A stretch of DNA of 64,000 nt from Terana coerulea (lineage: Eukaryota; Basidiomycota; Agaricomycetes; Polyporales; Phanerochaetaceae), in NCBI GenBank assembly GCA_024811115.1, contig JAKOGH010000229.1, forward strand, positions 1 through 64,000, given 5' to 3'. A program made the translations under genes and the position numbers. The notes below the pieces were generated by a model. The model was not told where the DNA came from. It saw only the letters and a list, made by a program, of their open reading frames with translations, and searched no databases. Shown piece after piece: positions 12,978 to 31,132 of the stretch. The stretch's first letter is position 1; each line of letters opens with the position of its first letter.

Positions 12978-14492
12978 ATGCCTTCACATCTTAATCAGTT
13001 CGAGCTTGTTGCGGAGCAGCTGTCCAACGCTGCAGCGATGATGAGCTCCGAATCCAATCCTGCGGTCACATCTGGCGGCGAGCACTCTACTGTCGCTATA
13101 TCTACTCAGCGAAGCGTGGCCGAGAGCAGTAGCGACACTCTTCCCCACGACATCCTGCGAATCGTGGTCGATATGGTCACTCAGGACGATCTTACCATTC
13201 GGCGACAGCTTCGTGCCAAGAAGACGCTGCTTGCGGGTGCACTGGTCTCGAAGTCGTGGCGGGCCGCGTTCTTCGGGCAGTGTTTCCGCTCCCTTTCGTT
13301 CCTCTGCGCAATAAAATCGGAAGAAGCGTCGCTGCCTGATACAGAATGGCTCCCTCTTATTCAAGATATCGTGCGGGGCGCGTTGTTTTCGAGTACACGA
13401 CATTTAGTGCAGCACCTCACCATCTTCTCGGTGTCGAACAGGCAAGACTACCGCGACTTGGACTTGACGGATCTGTTCGAAAAGTATATCCCCCTCTTTC
13501 CTTCACTACATTCATTGGAGTTGCGCAACATCCTCACCCTCCCATGTCGCGCTGGCATCCTCAATCGCCCTGGCACGTTGTCCCTCGGAAGATTAATCGT
13601 CGTGGAGGAGGGTAAGTTTGAGCACTGGAACCGAAATGCAGCCACTTTCGTAGCGTTGTGCTACGTCGTGAGTCGTTTCAAGACACTGCAGGAACTATGC
13701 ATGACGGACGCGGGAGGTATAATTAGGAGACATTCCTCCGAGACCGAGTGGAAGCGCATCAAGAATACCATGCCGCACATGACGTCCTTCATTTGTCATT
13801 CGCTTACCAGGGACTTAGGCAGAAGTTTCGGATCGCTATTCTGCGGGACGTCGTGTGCAAAGGCGTTGGAGCGACACATGGTCGACTGGTTGTCAATGGG
13901 TTTTTCCAAGGACGCAATCGATACTCGCATCGATACACTGGAACATCTAAGTTGTACGTCGTAGCTCTTTAGCATATTTTGGTTTAACTTTATTGACAAA
14001 CCCAGTCTATATTGAGGGTTCCGGTCCAACGTGCTCCTTATCGGAATGCATTAATCTGCGGACACTGAATATATACCTCACATTGCCCCACATACCCGAC
14101 TCTCACATTTCGGATCTAGACGTCGATGTCTGTCTCATCTTGAAGCGTGCTCTTCTTTCGTTGCCCGTATCTCTATCCCTGGATTCTATCGAACTCAATC
14201 TTCACGCATGGATCTTCAAAAGGTGGCAGGCATGCTGAAGACCCAACAATTATCCGTCGCTGCAGTAGAAGATGTGCTCTTGACACTGGTGGAGACGAAA
14301 CGCGTTGGGAGTGTCACGATTGCATGGTGCGCTCGCAGCCACCACGCGCCGACCGGATTCGAACCTCTTGATATCGAGGAAGACGCTCCTAGGGGCTGTA
14401 GTGCTTCCACATTCGAACAAGTAATTCCGTCCGTCGTATTCCCGCGACTGAGCAAGCTCGGACTCGGTAGTATCAGAATGTCACCACAGTGA
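12978..14492 (+). CDS. F-box-like protein 2 (paralogue of the gene at 5792), with one frame break
   Basis: This is a mirror-image paralogue of the minus-strand gene at 5792-7353. Both share LRAKKTLLAG, SWRAAF, CFRSLSF and PLIQD, and an intron at the same place (here 13954-14005). The N-terminus (MPSHLNQFELVAEQL) differs and is Ser/Thr-rich before the F-box-like motif LPHDILRIVVDMV. The reading frame slips between about 14205 and 14238. Upstream, LDSIELNLHAWIF aligns with the paralogue in one frame; downstream, VEDVLLTLVETKRV aligns in the next frame. The paralogue is open through this part, so the break is specific to this copy or to this assembly. Likely role is an SCF adaptor; substrate unknown. 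Confidence 0.7.
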
Positions 14493-16071
14493 CGCGTGCC
14501 TAATCATGGTGAGCGACTGCTAATATTATTGAGCGTAGTTCTCGCCCATGCTAATCGAATGATGATTGTCTGCTCAGGCGAGACAAGTACCGTTCCCAAG
14601 TACGCGGCTCTCAAGATCTCAAGATTGATACTGTACATGTTGTGATCGATGGTCAGAATTTGAGCGATTGTTAGGAACTTCAACGTTCGACTTGCGGTCG
14701 ATACTCTCGTATTTGTAAGCAGTAGTTTCCTTACATGCGTTTATATCGTCAAGGCAAACAGCCTTCAGGAAGCTCACATATTTTTTCTTTTTCTTTTGCA
14801 TGCAGCGTCTCCCATATTTTGCGGAGTTCAACCAAAGAAATATTTATCACACGGATGAGGCTGCTCAGAGTCGACGGCTACTATGGGTAGCGACATTGTC
14901 AACAGCTGCGCCACGAATCATGTACTATCGGACCTCAGGTCTTTGGCTCATTAGATTATTTATAGCTCTATCAGTCTGAGTCTGTCAACTCTGTCTAGCC
15001 AGGAGACTAAACGAGTCCCTAGCTTTGCCCGAGGTACAGCGAGGGGTACTTACACAAAGTCCGTAACCAGCGCTAGCCGGATTGGGCTGTGGCGCTCCCT
15101 TCACGGTTCCCCTGCGGCGCTGTCACTTACTTACTCAGGTTGGCTCAGGCTTGTTACAGCACACGTGGTTGGTATGTAGTAAGTGCACGTACGACAGTAC
15201 AATCTTCCTTCAATGTTAGCTCAAATCGCTTCACTCACAGGTCGTTTGGTCAAGTCCTCAATAGTAATCGCTCACCCTCCTCCACTGGCAAACTATGTTT
15301 CACCGGATCTCACCATTCATACCTGTCTCTTGGCGGCGAAACATAACGAGCCTGCTTCCAGTGTACCCTTCGCGTATCTAACCACTCCGTTACGCTTTCT
15401 CGAAAATCTCAGAAGGCTTCAACGCGTCCGGCCAACGTCCGGCACTACCTGTTTCTAATTCCCCATGGTGGCTCTTTGAAAGGCAATGGTGTCTACGTGA
15501 TCAATACGTTCGCGGGTATCTTCACAAATGCTTCCTGCGAATACCAAGGGTTATTACACCAAGTGGATCCAGGATCTTTTGGTTTACATCTGACCCTCTC
15601 GACGTATTTGGTATAAACAATCCTTGCTGGATAGAGATGGGCCTCTCAGGAGGTGTGATAACCCGAGAGTACTACCAAATCAAATACAAAAATCCTGCTT
15701 GAGGCTTAGTAAATTGAGCAATGGGATTACCGTTCATTCGCTGCTTGCCCGCTACCGTGGTATCGTGTACAGGGGACTACTGCATTTGGGTTCTGCAGCC
15801 GGACTCGTGAAGTGGACAACCATTGGCTCCTGCACCCATTTTCCCAACTTGCTCTCGACGCCCACTACCATACTTGAAAGGAGCGATCTACGGCCAAGGT
15901 TGCGTTTACAATGCTTACAACATGCGCTTTCTTTACGCAACCCTTGACCAGCTGCATCGTGGCACTCGCCCTGTCTCCCACGGATACAAATTTCAGCTCT
16001 GAGTCCGACCCGCCCAGGACGCTTGCTTTGGACTTCCACCACCAACCTTCTCGACGGCGCATTTCCCCGTA
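14493..16071. other. Gene-free spacer upstream of the ABC transporter
   Basis: Only short open frames without domains, intron-exon structure or paralogy are seen (for example 15089-15346 and 15624-15947, plus). A T-rich stretch lies near 14780. No RNA gene or transposon ends are recognised. Confidence 0.4.
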
Positions 16072-21992
<5,921 letters not shown>

Positions 21993-22152
21993 GACACAGC
22001 CCTGTGCGCCCGAGCACTGTCGAGCAGGGTCGGCGCTGTACTTACGGAAGGGCACGTTTATAGCGCGATATTTCCAATTTTCTTCCACTTTAGCACACAA
22101 TATCGCGTGGCACATAATGCATAGCAGGGTCGGAGACTAATATACACGCAGT

Positions 22153-23890
22153 TCACCGGCCGCTCAGACTCTCCAAGCCAAAGTCTCCCGTTACTTTATC
22201 GAGGTCATTGAACGGGTCGCGCATGCTGCCTGTCTTCGCACGCCATAGCTGCGTATACAGCGCCTTGATTTTGTGCAGCTCGGCGTCGACGGCCGCCGTC
22301 CGGTTGGCGAGCGCCATAAAGGTGGCGTGTTGGGCCTCCAGCGTCGACACGATGGCTACAGACGGGCATTGAGTGAATTTGAATAGAACGATAGGCAGAG
22401 ATAACACAGACCGTGGGGCGTTGCTTGGCTGTGGGCGGCTGCCGACGCCAGCTTGCGTTCGATTTGCTGTTCGGCGGCGCACGTCAGATATGCACGCAGA
22501 GCCGAGGGCGAATTCGACTAACCTCGATGGTGCCCTTGTACCAGCGGAGCCTGTCCCGCATTTCGTCGGTTACCCGCTGGAAGAACCTGCAGTGCAGAGG
22601 CGTCAAAATCGTTCGGGAACAACTGACCGCGCGGGGACCTACTCTAAAGGGAAGTTTGCATGGTTCTTCAGGTACACGCCGTGTTGCTGGGGGTTGCGGA
22701 AGCCGTCGACTATGCGGGTCGCGACGATAGTGTCCTGCACCGTCTGCTCCGTCTTCCGCTTCAGGTCGTGGGTATGGTGCACGTCTGCCTGTAGGTCAGA
22801 AATCACATTGACGAGATCCTAAGGTGCGGAGGAATGATGAGTGCACTGAGTGACGGAAGCAGCGGGAGGATACGCACCTTGTGCGCGCTGCGAATGAGGT
22901 CCTGCGCCTTGATCGCCTCCTCCCCGAGCTTGCGTTGCTTGAGGTCGTTGCTAATCTGGATACGGCCTTGAATGTGGGAGCTATCCAGGCGTGAGCGGCT
23001 GGGCAAGCAGATGATGTACCGGTGCATACTCTATTGTCTCCAGGGTCTTCTTGATGTCTTCCGGCAGATCATTAAACTTCGTTGATTTTGTGAACAACGG
23101 TGCGCTCGTCGGTTGCGTAGTCGTTGCGCTATCTCGGATTCGTGAGTTCGGGCCCAGCGGTCAGGAGAGCAGGGCCATACCCAAAGTTTCTGCATATATG
23201 TTTCCAGCGAGCCGGAGGCTATTACGTGCAGAAGACGACTCACGGCTGCGTAGATGGTTGCTTGAACAACGGGTTCGCGGTGGAGGCCCCCGCTCCAAAT
23301 GTGGGCAAGGTGGACTGCCTGGCTATAGTCGACTGGTTCGCTCCAAATCCGCCGCCGCCGAACAGACCGCCTGCGGTGTTAGTGTTTGTGTTCGTGGAAG
23401 CGTTCGCGCCGAGGCCTCCAAAGAGCCCTCCAGGCTGGCTATTCTGAGCGGTGGACCCTCCGAACAAAGGGTTGGAAGTCGACGGTTGTGTTTGCTGCTG
23501 CTGCTGCTGTGTCGGGGGCTGGCCGAAGAAGCTGCTTGCACCGGCTTGCGTGTTCGCTTGCTGGTTCTGATTCTGCCCAAACCCGCCGAACAGGGATCCA
23601 CCCGCTGCTGGCTGGGTTTGTTGTTGCGGCTGCTGTGGCTGCTGCTGGCCCAGCGTGTTCCCAAACAGACCCCCGCTCTGCTGCTGCTGTGGCGGTTGCT
23701 GGTTTGGCTGGCCAAGAGTGCTTCCACCAAACAAAGATGTAGTTTGGGCGGGCTGAGGCTGAGGCTGAGAGCCTAGAGTATTGCCAAACAGCGAAGTTTG
23801 GGGTTGGTTTGTCGTACTTGGCAGAACCACTCGTGATTAGCCTAAAGATGAGCACGGAGTAGCTCGCACTCACGAGCCAAACAAAGACAT
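22153..23890 (-). CDS. NUP49: GLFG nucleoporin of the NUP49 / NUP58-45 type, possible frame break
   Basis: A 17-nt first exon encodes MSLFGS (23874-23890), followed by a 57-nt intron (23817-23873). The next exon carries at least eight LFG repeats (TSLFGNTLG, GGLFGNTLG, GSLFGGFG) in a Gln/Asn-rich background encoded partly by CAG-type tracts. The C-terminal half is the coiled-coil anchor: KFNDLPEDIKKTLETIE, SNDLKQRKLGEEAIKAQDLI, FFQRVTDEMRDRLRWYKGTI and ALYTQLWRAKTGSMRDPFND, ending GLESLSGR. FG repeats build the nuclear-pore permeability barrier, and the coiled coils join the central-channel complex with NSP1 and NUP57. Joining the FG exon to KFNDLPED seems to need removal of one base near 23150-23155 (a CCC/GGG run). 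Confidence 0.85.
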
Positions 23891-26525
23891 CTCCGCCGAG
23901 TATCCTGCAGCGAGCTTGGGAAAGTGGACGTGGTTGGCTCGAGAACACCGTCCGCGTTCAAGTCGCGTATTCGGACAGACGCGCGCCCTCGGGCCTCGCG
24001 TGGCCGACAACGCCGCAAGCGCCGAGTAGCTTGTGGGCGCTTGATAGCACTTTGGGCTCGTCCACAAGCTTTCTCCCGTACCACCACCACCGCCGTTCGC
24101 CTCGTCGTCTAACCCTCTTCGGTATACAAATTCACAAGACAAGAATATCATTTTTATGACGCTCGATACAAACTCATAACGAGAGACGGAGACCCGTCGC
24201 GAGCCGTAGACCTCCAGCAACCCTGCACGGTCGTACTCGGACGTCGGACCAGACTTGTCGCAAGTCACAGCCTTGAACTCGCCTGAACCGGGGATGCATG
24301 TACTCGACTTATGAGCAATGATCCTGGAGATCTTGGCCCCATTTCGCTCGACCCGCTTTTACGGCAACCTATGCTTGGCTCTCTGCGGAACGTCGCACTC
24401 GGGGACTCACGCTTGCGTACGCCTCTAACTGTTGCCTTGTACAGGTGTCGCCGCGGCAGCAATCTCTAGATTTCACCCGCAAGTCAGCATGATTGTGGCT
24501 GACCTCCGGTCGGCACTCTTTCCGCCCTGCGCAGTCATAGACTCCCAGTCGTCTCGGTTTGTTCAGCGCCGCGTTACAGTTTGTGTCACAACATAGGATC
24601 CTACGGGACGCTTCTGACGGGTGGTGCTTGCTTTCCGGGCCTCCAGGGGTCAAGCGCACAGGCTGTCTCTCTTCCATGCGTGCGTGACATCATTCCTGTC
24701 CGATAACCTATGCACTTACCCTCTATGTCAATAGGATTGTAGCTCCATGTCTCAAATTGAAATACGATCGCGGAAATAACGTACCGCAAAGCGTCGTACG
24801 CCGGACATTCGTGTTAAATGCTAAGGTTAGGGCTTAATGAAAGGTATGCCATTGACGGGCATTGGACAGTGAGTAACCTCCGTCCAATCACTTTCAGCGC
24901 ACATCTCACGTATAGTTGCGCACGTAGAACGAGGCTCTCATGTCTTCGGTACGTCGTGGCGCGCCGCTTGCGTTACGAAATACCCTGACAGTTCCCGACC
25001 ACTTCGCAATTCGGGCGCGGTCTCCCGAACTGGGCTGGACGACTCCTGTATTGTCAGGGCGACTGGGGGTTTTCGCACATGCGTTACTAGGCATAGTTAG
25101 GCTCTCCATTCTTGCGCGTGGTTCGTGCAGCTCAACTGACGATTCCTCGTTATTCCAGACCGACATCCGTGGTTCTCGATGGATCTACGTGCCCTGGCGA
25201 AGGGCCATCAGTTTCGCTAGAGTGAGAAGATCCAGCCTTTGCTCTCATTGTCCAGGAAATCTTCAGCGTCGGGCGGTGCTATCTCGGGCGAGGTTCGTTG
25301 CATGCGGCTAGCCGTTTCTGCTCGACTGTGCGGCGGCGGGTTGTTGCCATGTCATACCGAGCTCACGACATCAAGGGTCCAGTCACAACAATAGTATGAC
25401 ATCGACATGGAGAAAGCCGCTGCCGCGGAGTGCCCGCCCCTTCTTTCTCGGCTGGCTACTGCGCGGGAGATGATGTTCGGCTCCGTAGCGGCTCAGATAG
25501 CCCATGTCCGCCTGGCGACATATGGTAGTCGCCCGTCTTTTTTTTGAGGTGAGTGCGAGATGTCGCGCAACAAACCGTTTTCCGCTGACACTGGAGCAGC
25601 TCATCGGACAGGCTCTCGCTCGGGACGGGCAGCGCACGTCGGCGACCCGCGATTACATCGGAGAGTTTAAAACCGAGAAACGGATTCCCGTCAGTGGCCG
25701 CCCCTAGCCCAACTTGGGCCTAGTGCGTGCGCCATTATCGTCCACGTGGCGCGGTAACCAACGCGCAGCTCTGTGAGTCCCAGTTACCGTCACCGACATC
25801 GCATTCCTTGTTGACCAAACAAGACGATACCGATCCTCCCGCGAAGGGAAAATCAGCCGCGGTCTAGCCGGGAGAACTCGAGCGCGCCCGTCTCCCGGGA
25901 GCGTTTCGTCAAATGAGACCAGCCCCTGCTCAGCGACCTCCATCGCCGCCTCATAAGCAAGATAGTCTCCAAGGTGCGCTTGAAAAAAATCCCAAGGGTC
26001 TCTCCACCATCTCCGCCATTCTATGTGCTGAGACTAGACCCCAGGACCGACCAATTTCAAACATACGCTTGGCGGCCGTGACCTCACCGACTTAAACGGC
26101 GGTTAACCCCAGGGTGCAGCGCCACTCGGAAGCTAATGACATGCAGGATTGGCCAGATCAATTGCTCAAAAATACGTTAAGCGATGTGTTTCACGTTGGG
26201 TGATCTAAGCTCTCGTCGCTCGGTTTGGCAGCGCTCACTTTGGAGGTTGAAACATGTCTCGTCCGCTAGCGTCAATGGACTGACTGCCGCGGCCTTTGCA
26301 GGTTCTTTCCTGAAGCCTTGACGGCACTCGACGCAGCAGGGTGTCCCGGCTTGGATATTGAATGCCCCGTCCCGAGCGAGCTGGCGACCGGGCGCACATC
26401 CTGGGCTATAAAGCATGGCCATGGAAATCACCTCTTGGGCACCAACGACTTCGTACTTTCCACTCCTATTCGTTCCTACTCGCCTACTCTAATCTACATT
26501 TCTATTCTATCCTCTCTTCGCCGTC
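23891..26525. other. Long spacer between NUP49 and the Zn2Cys6 gene
   Basis: It holds the promoters of both flanking genes. Small open frames occur on both strands (for example 24940-25311 plus), but none has a domain, splice structure or compositional bias I would call coding. No repeat pair is noticed. Confidence 0.35.
26407..26412 (+). promoter_or_regulatory. TATA box of the small Zn2Cys6 gene
   Basis: TATAAA stands about 115 bases before the ATG at 26526, followed by a C/T-rich stretch (26455-26520), the arrangement usual for a fungal core promoter and pyrimidine-rich leader. Confidence 0.5.
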
Positions 26526-26894
26526 ATGGACGCTGCCCAGGTGCGTTCTGAGCACCATCCTCCGGGACGCGTACTCACCGACGTCGCAGAGCTCTAACTA
26601 CTACGCCGGCAATGGTTCCGATGACGAATACACTCCGAGGACCCCTCGCCGCACTCCCATGGCGTGCATCTTCTGCAGAGGTACGTTCGCATGTCGAGTA
26701 GGAGAATGTCTGCTCACGGGAACGTACCCATTCATTAGGCCGCAAACTCAAGTGCGACGGCAGGCCCACGTGTGCCAACTGTCATAAACGTGGTATACTC
26801 TGTACTTATGTTCCAGTGTGAGTACCCTTGCTCTATACGTGAAGAATGTAGCACTGATTCCTGCATGTGCAGTGCTACCCAGAAATCATCTTAG
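26526..26894 (+). CDS. 68-residue stand-alone Zn(II)2Cys6 cluster protein
   Basis: Four exons (26526-26540, 26590-26680, 26739-26817, 26873-26894) with introns of 49, 58 and 55 nt join in frame to a stop, giving 68 residues. After a short acidic/Tyr-rich lead and PRTPRRTP come the six cysteines CX2CX6CX5CX2CX6C (from CIFCRGRKLKC to RGILC), the spacing of fungal binuclear zinc clusters. The basic RGRKLK run between Cys 2 and 3 is the usual DNA-contacting part. Nothing follows except YVPVATQKSS: no dimerisation coiled coil and no activation domain. A longer protein would need an alternative to the last intron; I saw no continuing frame, but the 3' end should be checked by cDNA. Possible roles are a DNA-binding competitor or a partner of a larger factor (inference). 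Confidence 0.7.
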
Positions 26895-27657
26895 AATATT
26901 CCCTGACGGCTGTCGCCGCGCGACCGCAAGGATAATTCCACAGGCGGGGATAATAATACACACGGACTCTGGCCGTGTTTTTCTTCCGTGATTGATCTCG
27001 CTATCTTACCTTTCACTCCCTAGTCCTGCTCTGTTCGATCTGTCACTGTAGCCTGTACTGTGTATCGCTTCATTTAGTGCTCATGTCCGCTGCCTTCTCT
27101 CCGTGTATCTAGCTTCCGACTGCGTGTGCTATCCGCGCGTAAACCCAGCGAACTTTGGTCTGGTTTAAGCTTTCCCGCCCGCCCCAGTCCCGTGTCTGCG
27201 CGCACCGTGTGTATGAGAACGGCGAGCATCTGGTTGCAAAGCGCTTGTACGGTTGACCCGGGTCGCCGACGGGCGTTTTGATCCTCGAGCGGCACACACA
27301 CGACGGTGGGCGAAAGTGAACGTGCTTCCAAAGTTGCAACGTTACGTTTAAGAGCAGTCGGTACAACCTCGACATCACGCTTCTCCCTGGGAGGCCACCC
27401 TCTGACCACCATGTGCCGCAGCCCGACCGCGCGCTGCACTCACCGGATTCTCCGCGCGACGGATGGTTCTGTCCTACGAGCACATGCCACGCACTGTGCG
27501 TCTTGATAATATTACACCGTATTCATCTCGCTCATCCTACTATATGAACCTCGCCGCCCGCCAGGCCGTCACTCGACACACTAGTACTCGCCCGGACGTG
27601 CGCCGCAGACAGACACGGCCAGGCTACCACAAAACTACAGTACAGCAGAGCACGGCC
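26895..27657. other. Spacer between Zn2Cys6 gene and arrestin-like gene
   Basis: It likely holds the 3' end of the Zn2Cys6 transcript and the promoter of the next gene. T/C-rich around 26990-27060. No gene is supported. Confidence 0.35.
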
Positions 27658-29403
27658 ATGGACAAGCACGCGGAGGCGCAGGCGTCCAGCGCAGCCCGGC
27701 CGCGCTCGCGTGAGGCAGAGCTGCCGCGGTACACCTCCGCGAGCACGTCCTCGCTCGGCCCCGAGCTGTCCGAGCACGCCTTCCAGCTCGACGACTCCAA
27801 GGGCCGGCCCTGGGTCTGGCTCGCGGTCATGAGCCGCGCGAAGGACAAGAAGACGTGGCCGCTCTTCTACGAGCGCGACGTCGTGCACGGCACCGTCGAG
27901 GTCGACTTCGACCGCACGGACGGCGCGAAGGCGGTCGCGGTCTCCGTGCGTGCCCAGGCCCGCTCCCGCGCGATCAGCGGGAAATTAACCATGCTTGACA
28001 GGTCACTGCTGGCGTGACAGCGGTGGGACAGGAGGAGTACAGCTTCTTGACGGTGTCCAAGGACCTCTGGGACAGCAAAGCATCCGGCAAGGCACCCAAG
28101 GGGAAGGTCAAGTGGCCGTTTTCCCTCGCGCTCCCAGGCGAGACGGCTGCTGCGAATAAACCAAAGGCGAAGGCGGAGCTGTACCGCTTGCCGCCAACGT
28201 TCACAGGTGCAGTCTTTTCTTCCAGGCAGTGGTTTTGCTAATATTTGCTGCACAGAACGGGCGAGCCCGGTGTATGTGGACTACAAGCTCGTGGTCACTA
28301 TTCGCAGAGGAGCCTTCAAAGTCAACCAAATGTACGCTGCGCACTAAACCTTGACGCACCTGTATTTCCCTCATAGCTGTAACCCCCATGCCCCAGCTTA
28401 TCGACCAGTATATTCTATACACCACTGTCGCGAGCTGACCCTCCATCGACACTCCGTCAGGCCGCGTACAATGCCGGTGCTCCCCTGGTCGGCCCGACAG
28501 GCGATCCAGAAGGCTGGAAGGTCTTGCCTCCAGTGGAGTTCTCTGGAACGCTGTTTAATAGCAAGCCGGTGACAGTAACCTGCACAGTGCGTTTCGTGTT
28601 TTTTGTCCTGCCTCGCGCTCAGGACGTTTTTACAGGCAGCCATCGCAAGTCCAGTTAGGCACTCTACCTTCTTGCGGTACTACCACTAACCGCTTTACCC
28701 CGCTGTCCAGCTCTCCTTCACCTCCGGCTCCCCAATACCCTTGTCCCTGACCCTGAGCTCGTCCGACGAGCAGGCGCTCGACTTGCTCTGCGCCCCGTCC
28801 GCCATCCGGCTGCACCTCATCCGCGAGCGGCTCATCGGCTCGTCCGCCACCGGCGAGGGCGCGACGGGGAGCAACAACACGTTCCGCGAGAGCATGGGCG
28901 CGGCGTACTTCTGGCCGAGCCCCGACGGCGCGCCGGTGCGCGGCACGCGCACGCTGCAGGGCGAGATCGACGTGAAGAAGAGCACGCGGCCGACGTTCGT
29001 CTTCCCCGGTTCTCGTTGCGGGTGAGTCTTTGCCCCCGCGCGCCTTAGCGGGCCCGCCCCGTGCGTCCACGCTGACTCCGTGCTTGCCTTCCATCGCTGC
29101 CGCCGGCGCGCAGTACCACATCAGCATGTTCCCGTGCGCGGCACCCGGCTTCGCGGCCGCCAACCCCGACACGCCGCTCTTCGCGGAGAGCGTCGCGATC
29201 CACACGCTGAACCCGGTCGGCGTCGTGCCGCGCTCGTACGCGCCGCCAGGGTATACGGCGCCTATGGAGGGCAACTACAACACCGTCGCGGGCTACCTCG
29301 AGAACGGGAATCAACGGTGAGGCTCCGCGGACACGGTGCAGTGGAACGCGAGCTTACTGCTGGGCGTGATGGCAGGTTTTACCACCACGGCGGGTTCCAG
29401 TGA
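27658..29403 (+). CDS. Arrestin-fold domain protein, with one frame break
   Basis: The start at 27658 (MDKHAEAQASSAARPRSREA) is followed by an L-P-x-Y box (ELPRYTSAS) and then a two-lobed beta-sandwich style protein: HGTVEVDFDRT, IPLSLTLSSSDEQALDLLC and YHISMFPCAAPGFAAANPDT, ending GNQRFYHHGGFQ. The layout matches fungal arrestin-like N-terminal domain proteins, which in yeast (ART family) link cargo to Rsp5 ubiquitin ligase; a PY motif is not evident here, so a trafficking role is only suggested. Introns include one after VAVS and a last one at about 29318. At 29004-29009 the C run is one base short for reading FVFPRFSLR into the next exon, so a frame break is present. It is convergent with the methyltransferase, 190 bp apart. 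Confidence 0.7.
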
Positions 29404-29592
29404 GCCGTTCCCTCGCTGATGACGAAGCCCGTTTTCCGAGGCGGCGGGCAGGCGCCTCCTTGTAGGACGATTTTCGCATGGGGATCGAGATTTCAAGAGA
29501 CTTCCGGGAGCGAGCATGGTCTGGCATGGACTGAACGTAGCATCGTCATGTGCAATTTGTACACCGTGGAATACGGACTCACATTATGGACG

Positions 29593-30707
29593 TTATTCAG
29601 ACGACAACGCCATCAGTAGCAGGATCTCGAACGTATCGTCGCTCTTACGCGAGTTGGTGCCCATCGCGCCGACACCACTGAGGAGTCCGTCGTCGTCGTC
29701 CGGGATAACCCACTTAAGCGATTCAGGCTTCCGATGGCCAACAAAGATAAAGTATGCGTCATCGCCCTCGGAGGAACCGAATCTGGACCATTCTCGCGGA
29801 CTGTCACCTTTCTCCCTGTTATCGCCGCAAGAGCCTAATTGGCTGCTGTCGGCCGTGAGCTTCGCCGTCCGCGAGAGGACAGGCCGGAAGGAGAACCACA
29901 GCCCGAACGCGGACCAGAAAGGCATTTCCTTGGCGAGGCTTCGGATTTTGTACGATATGACGAGCGTGGGCCGTCGCGCGGCGTCGTCGGCCGACGCAAA
30001 GGGGGGCGCGCTGAGATGCAGCAAAGACCGCAGCAGCGGCGCGAGGAGCTCGGGGAAGTAGACCTGCGAGGCATAAACGCCAGGTCAGCGCGGGCGCGGG
30101 TAGCGGGAGATGAATGCGCACGAGGTCGCTGCATATAATATGCGTGAGGGCGTGGTCATGGGGCGCATTGTTCTGCAGTTCTCGAAGGATGGACCGAGCG
30201 TGCTCGTAGTTTCCCCATGACAGGGGGCGCACAAGAAGCGTGGGCTCCGGCGATTGTCGGCGAGAAGAGGTGGGCACGGCGAGGTTCTGCTCGAGCAGCG
30301 GGCAGACTTCTGGTAAGTCTGTTGTCACGACGGTCGCGCAGCGCTCAGATAATCTGTCCAAGCATCGTGCAGAGACGATGCCAGTGCCGCTGCCGAGCTC
30401 GATGAGAGTCAATGGTCGAGCATCATCCTCTTCGGTGATGAAAGGCGGATCGAATTCGATGTCAGGTGCCCCAGAGATATACACGTTCATAAAGTAGGCT
30501 GCCTCCCTAATCGTAATACGCTGTGTTGTAAGAGGCGATATCTGCGGCATCTCAAGTGAACAAATACCAGACTCTTCCTGCGATACCATATTTCTGAATT
30601 GCTTCCTCTTGCGCGGAGAAACCGAAGAAACGCGATGAGTTCGCTTCAGCCGATTGTAGCGACGGTTTTATGTCAAGATGTTCCGGAAAGTTAGGATCTG
30701 CGGGCAT
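29593..30707 (-). CDS. METTL/FAM86-type protein methyltransferase (Methyltransf_16 family)
   Basis: Three exons. Exon 1 starts at 30707 (MPADPNFPEHLDIK). After splicing it reads KYGIAGRVWEAAYFMNVYIS, then TLIELGSGTGIVSARCL, the SAM-binding motif I of class I methyltransferases. Further on is HIICSDLVYFPELLAPLL, the (D/N)-hydrophobic post-II region typical of METTL21/FAM86 lysine methyltransferases. The third exon ends EILLLMALSSE. These enzymes usually methylate lysines of translation factors or chaperones; the target cannot be told from sequence. Frame is intact throughout. It is head-to-head with the carrier gene (start codons about 425 bp apart). Confidence 0.8.
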
Positions 30708-31132
30708 GATGGTGGTGGTAATGGTGGCAAAGCGTGTCCGCGCTTGATCCTCGGTGGTGGCGAAGGGCTGTTTGTACTTGTTAGGATCGGAAGCCTTTGC
30801 CTTGTATGGACGAGAGCGGGATCCGTCGGGATGTGACGTGTGATGCTGTCACGCCCGCCCGCTGCTTGGCTCGTGATTTCGGGCCGTGGCGGTGCCGTGA
30901 CGGTCTGCGGTTCTCCCTCCGCCGCTTTACCGTTCGCTCGAGCCGCTGGCGCGGGGCAGCGGCCTTAGAGGCATGGTGCGGGGTCAACCCCATACTTCCA
31001 CTCGTGTTCGCGGCAGAAGACGTCGATCACCCTTATATCCCGCCCGCGCTCCCTGACAGCCCCCGGTGTGAATCCCTTCGCGTCTGTCTCACTCCTTGCA
31101 CCGCTACCACCACCAGGCCGATACGGACGGGA

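Noticed and set aside
14345..14375. GGTTCGAATCC on the minus strand, a perfect tRNA B-box
   Set aside because: It lies inside F-box gene 2 coding sequence, with no A-box at the right distance and no cloverleaf.
23440..23950. Open frames antisense or shifted to the nucleoporin FG region, Ala/Ser/Leu-rich
   Set aside because: Shadow frames created by the CAG/GGN repeats of the GLFG coding exon.
24940..25311. 123-codon plus-strand open frame in the NUP49-Zn2Cys6 spacer
   Set aside because: No motif or codon pattern that separates it from chance in GC-rich DNA.
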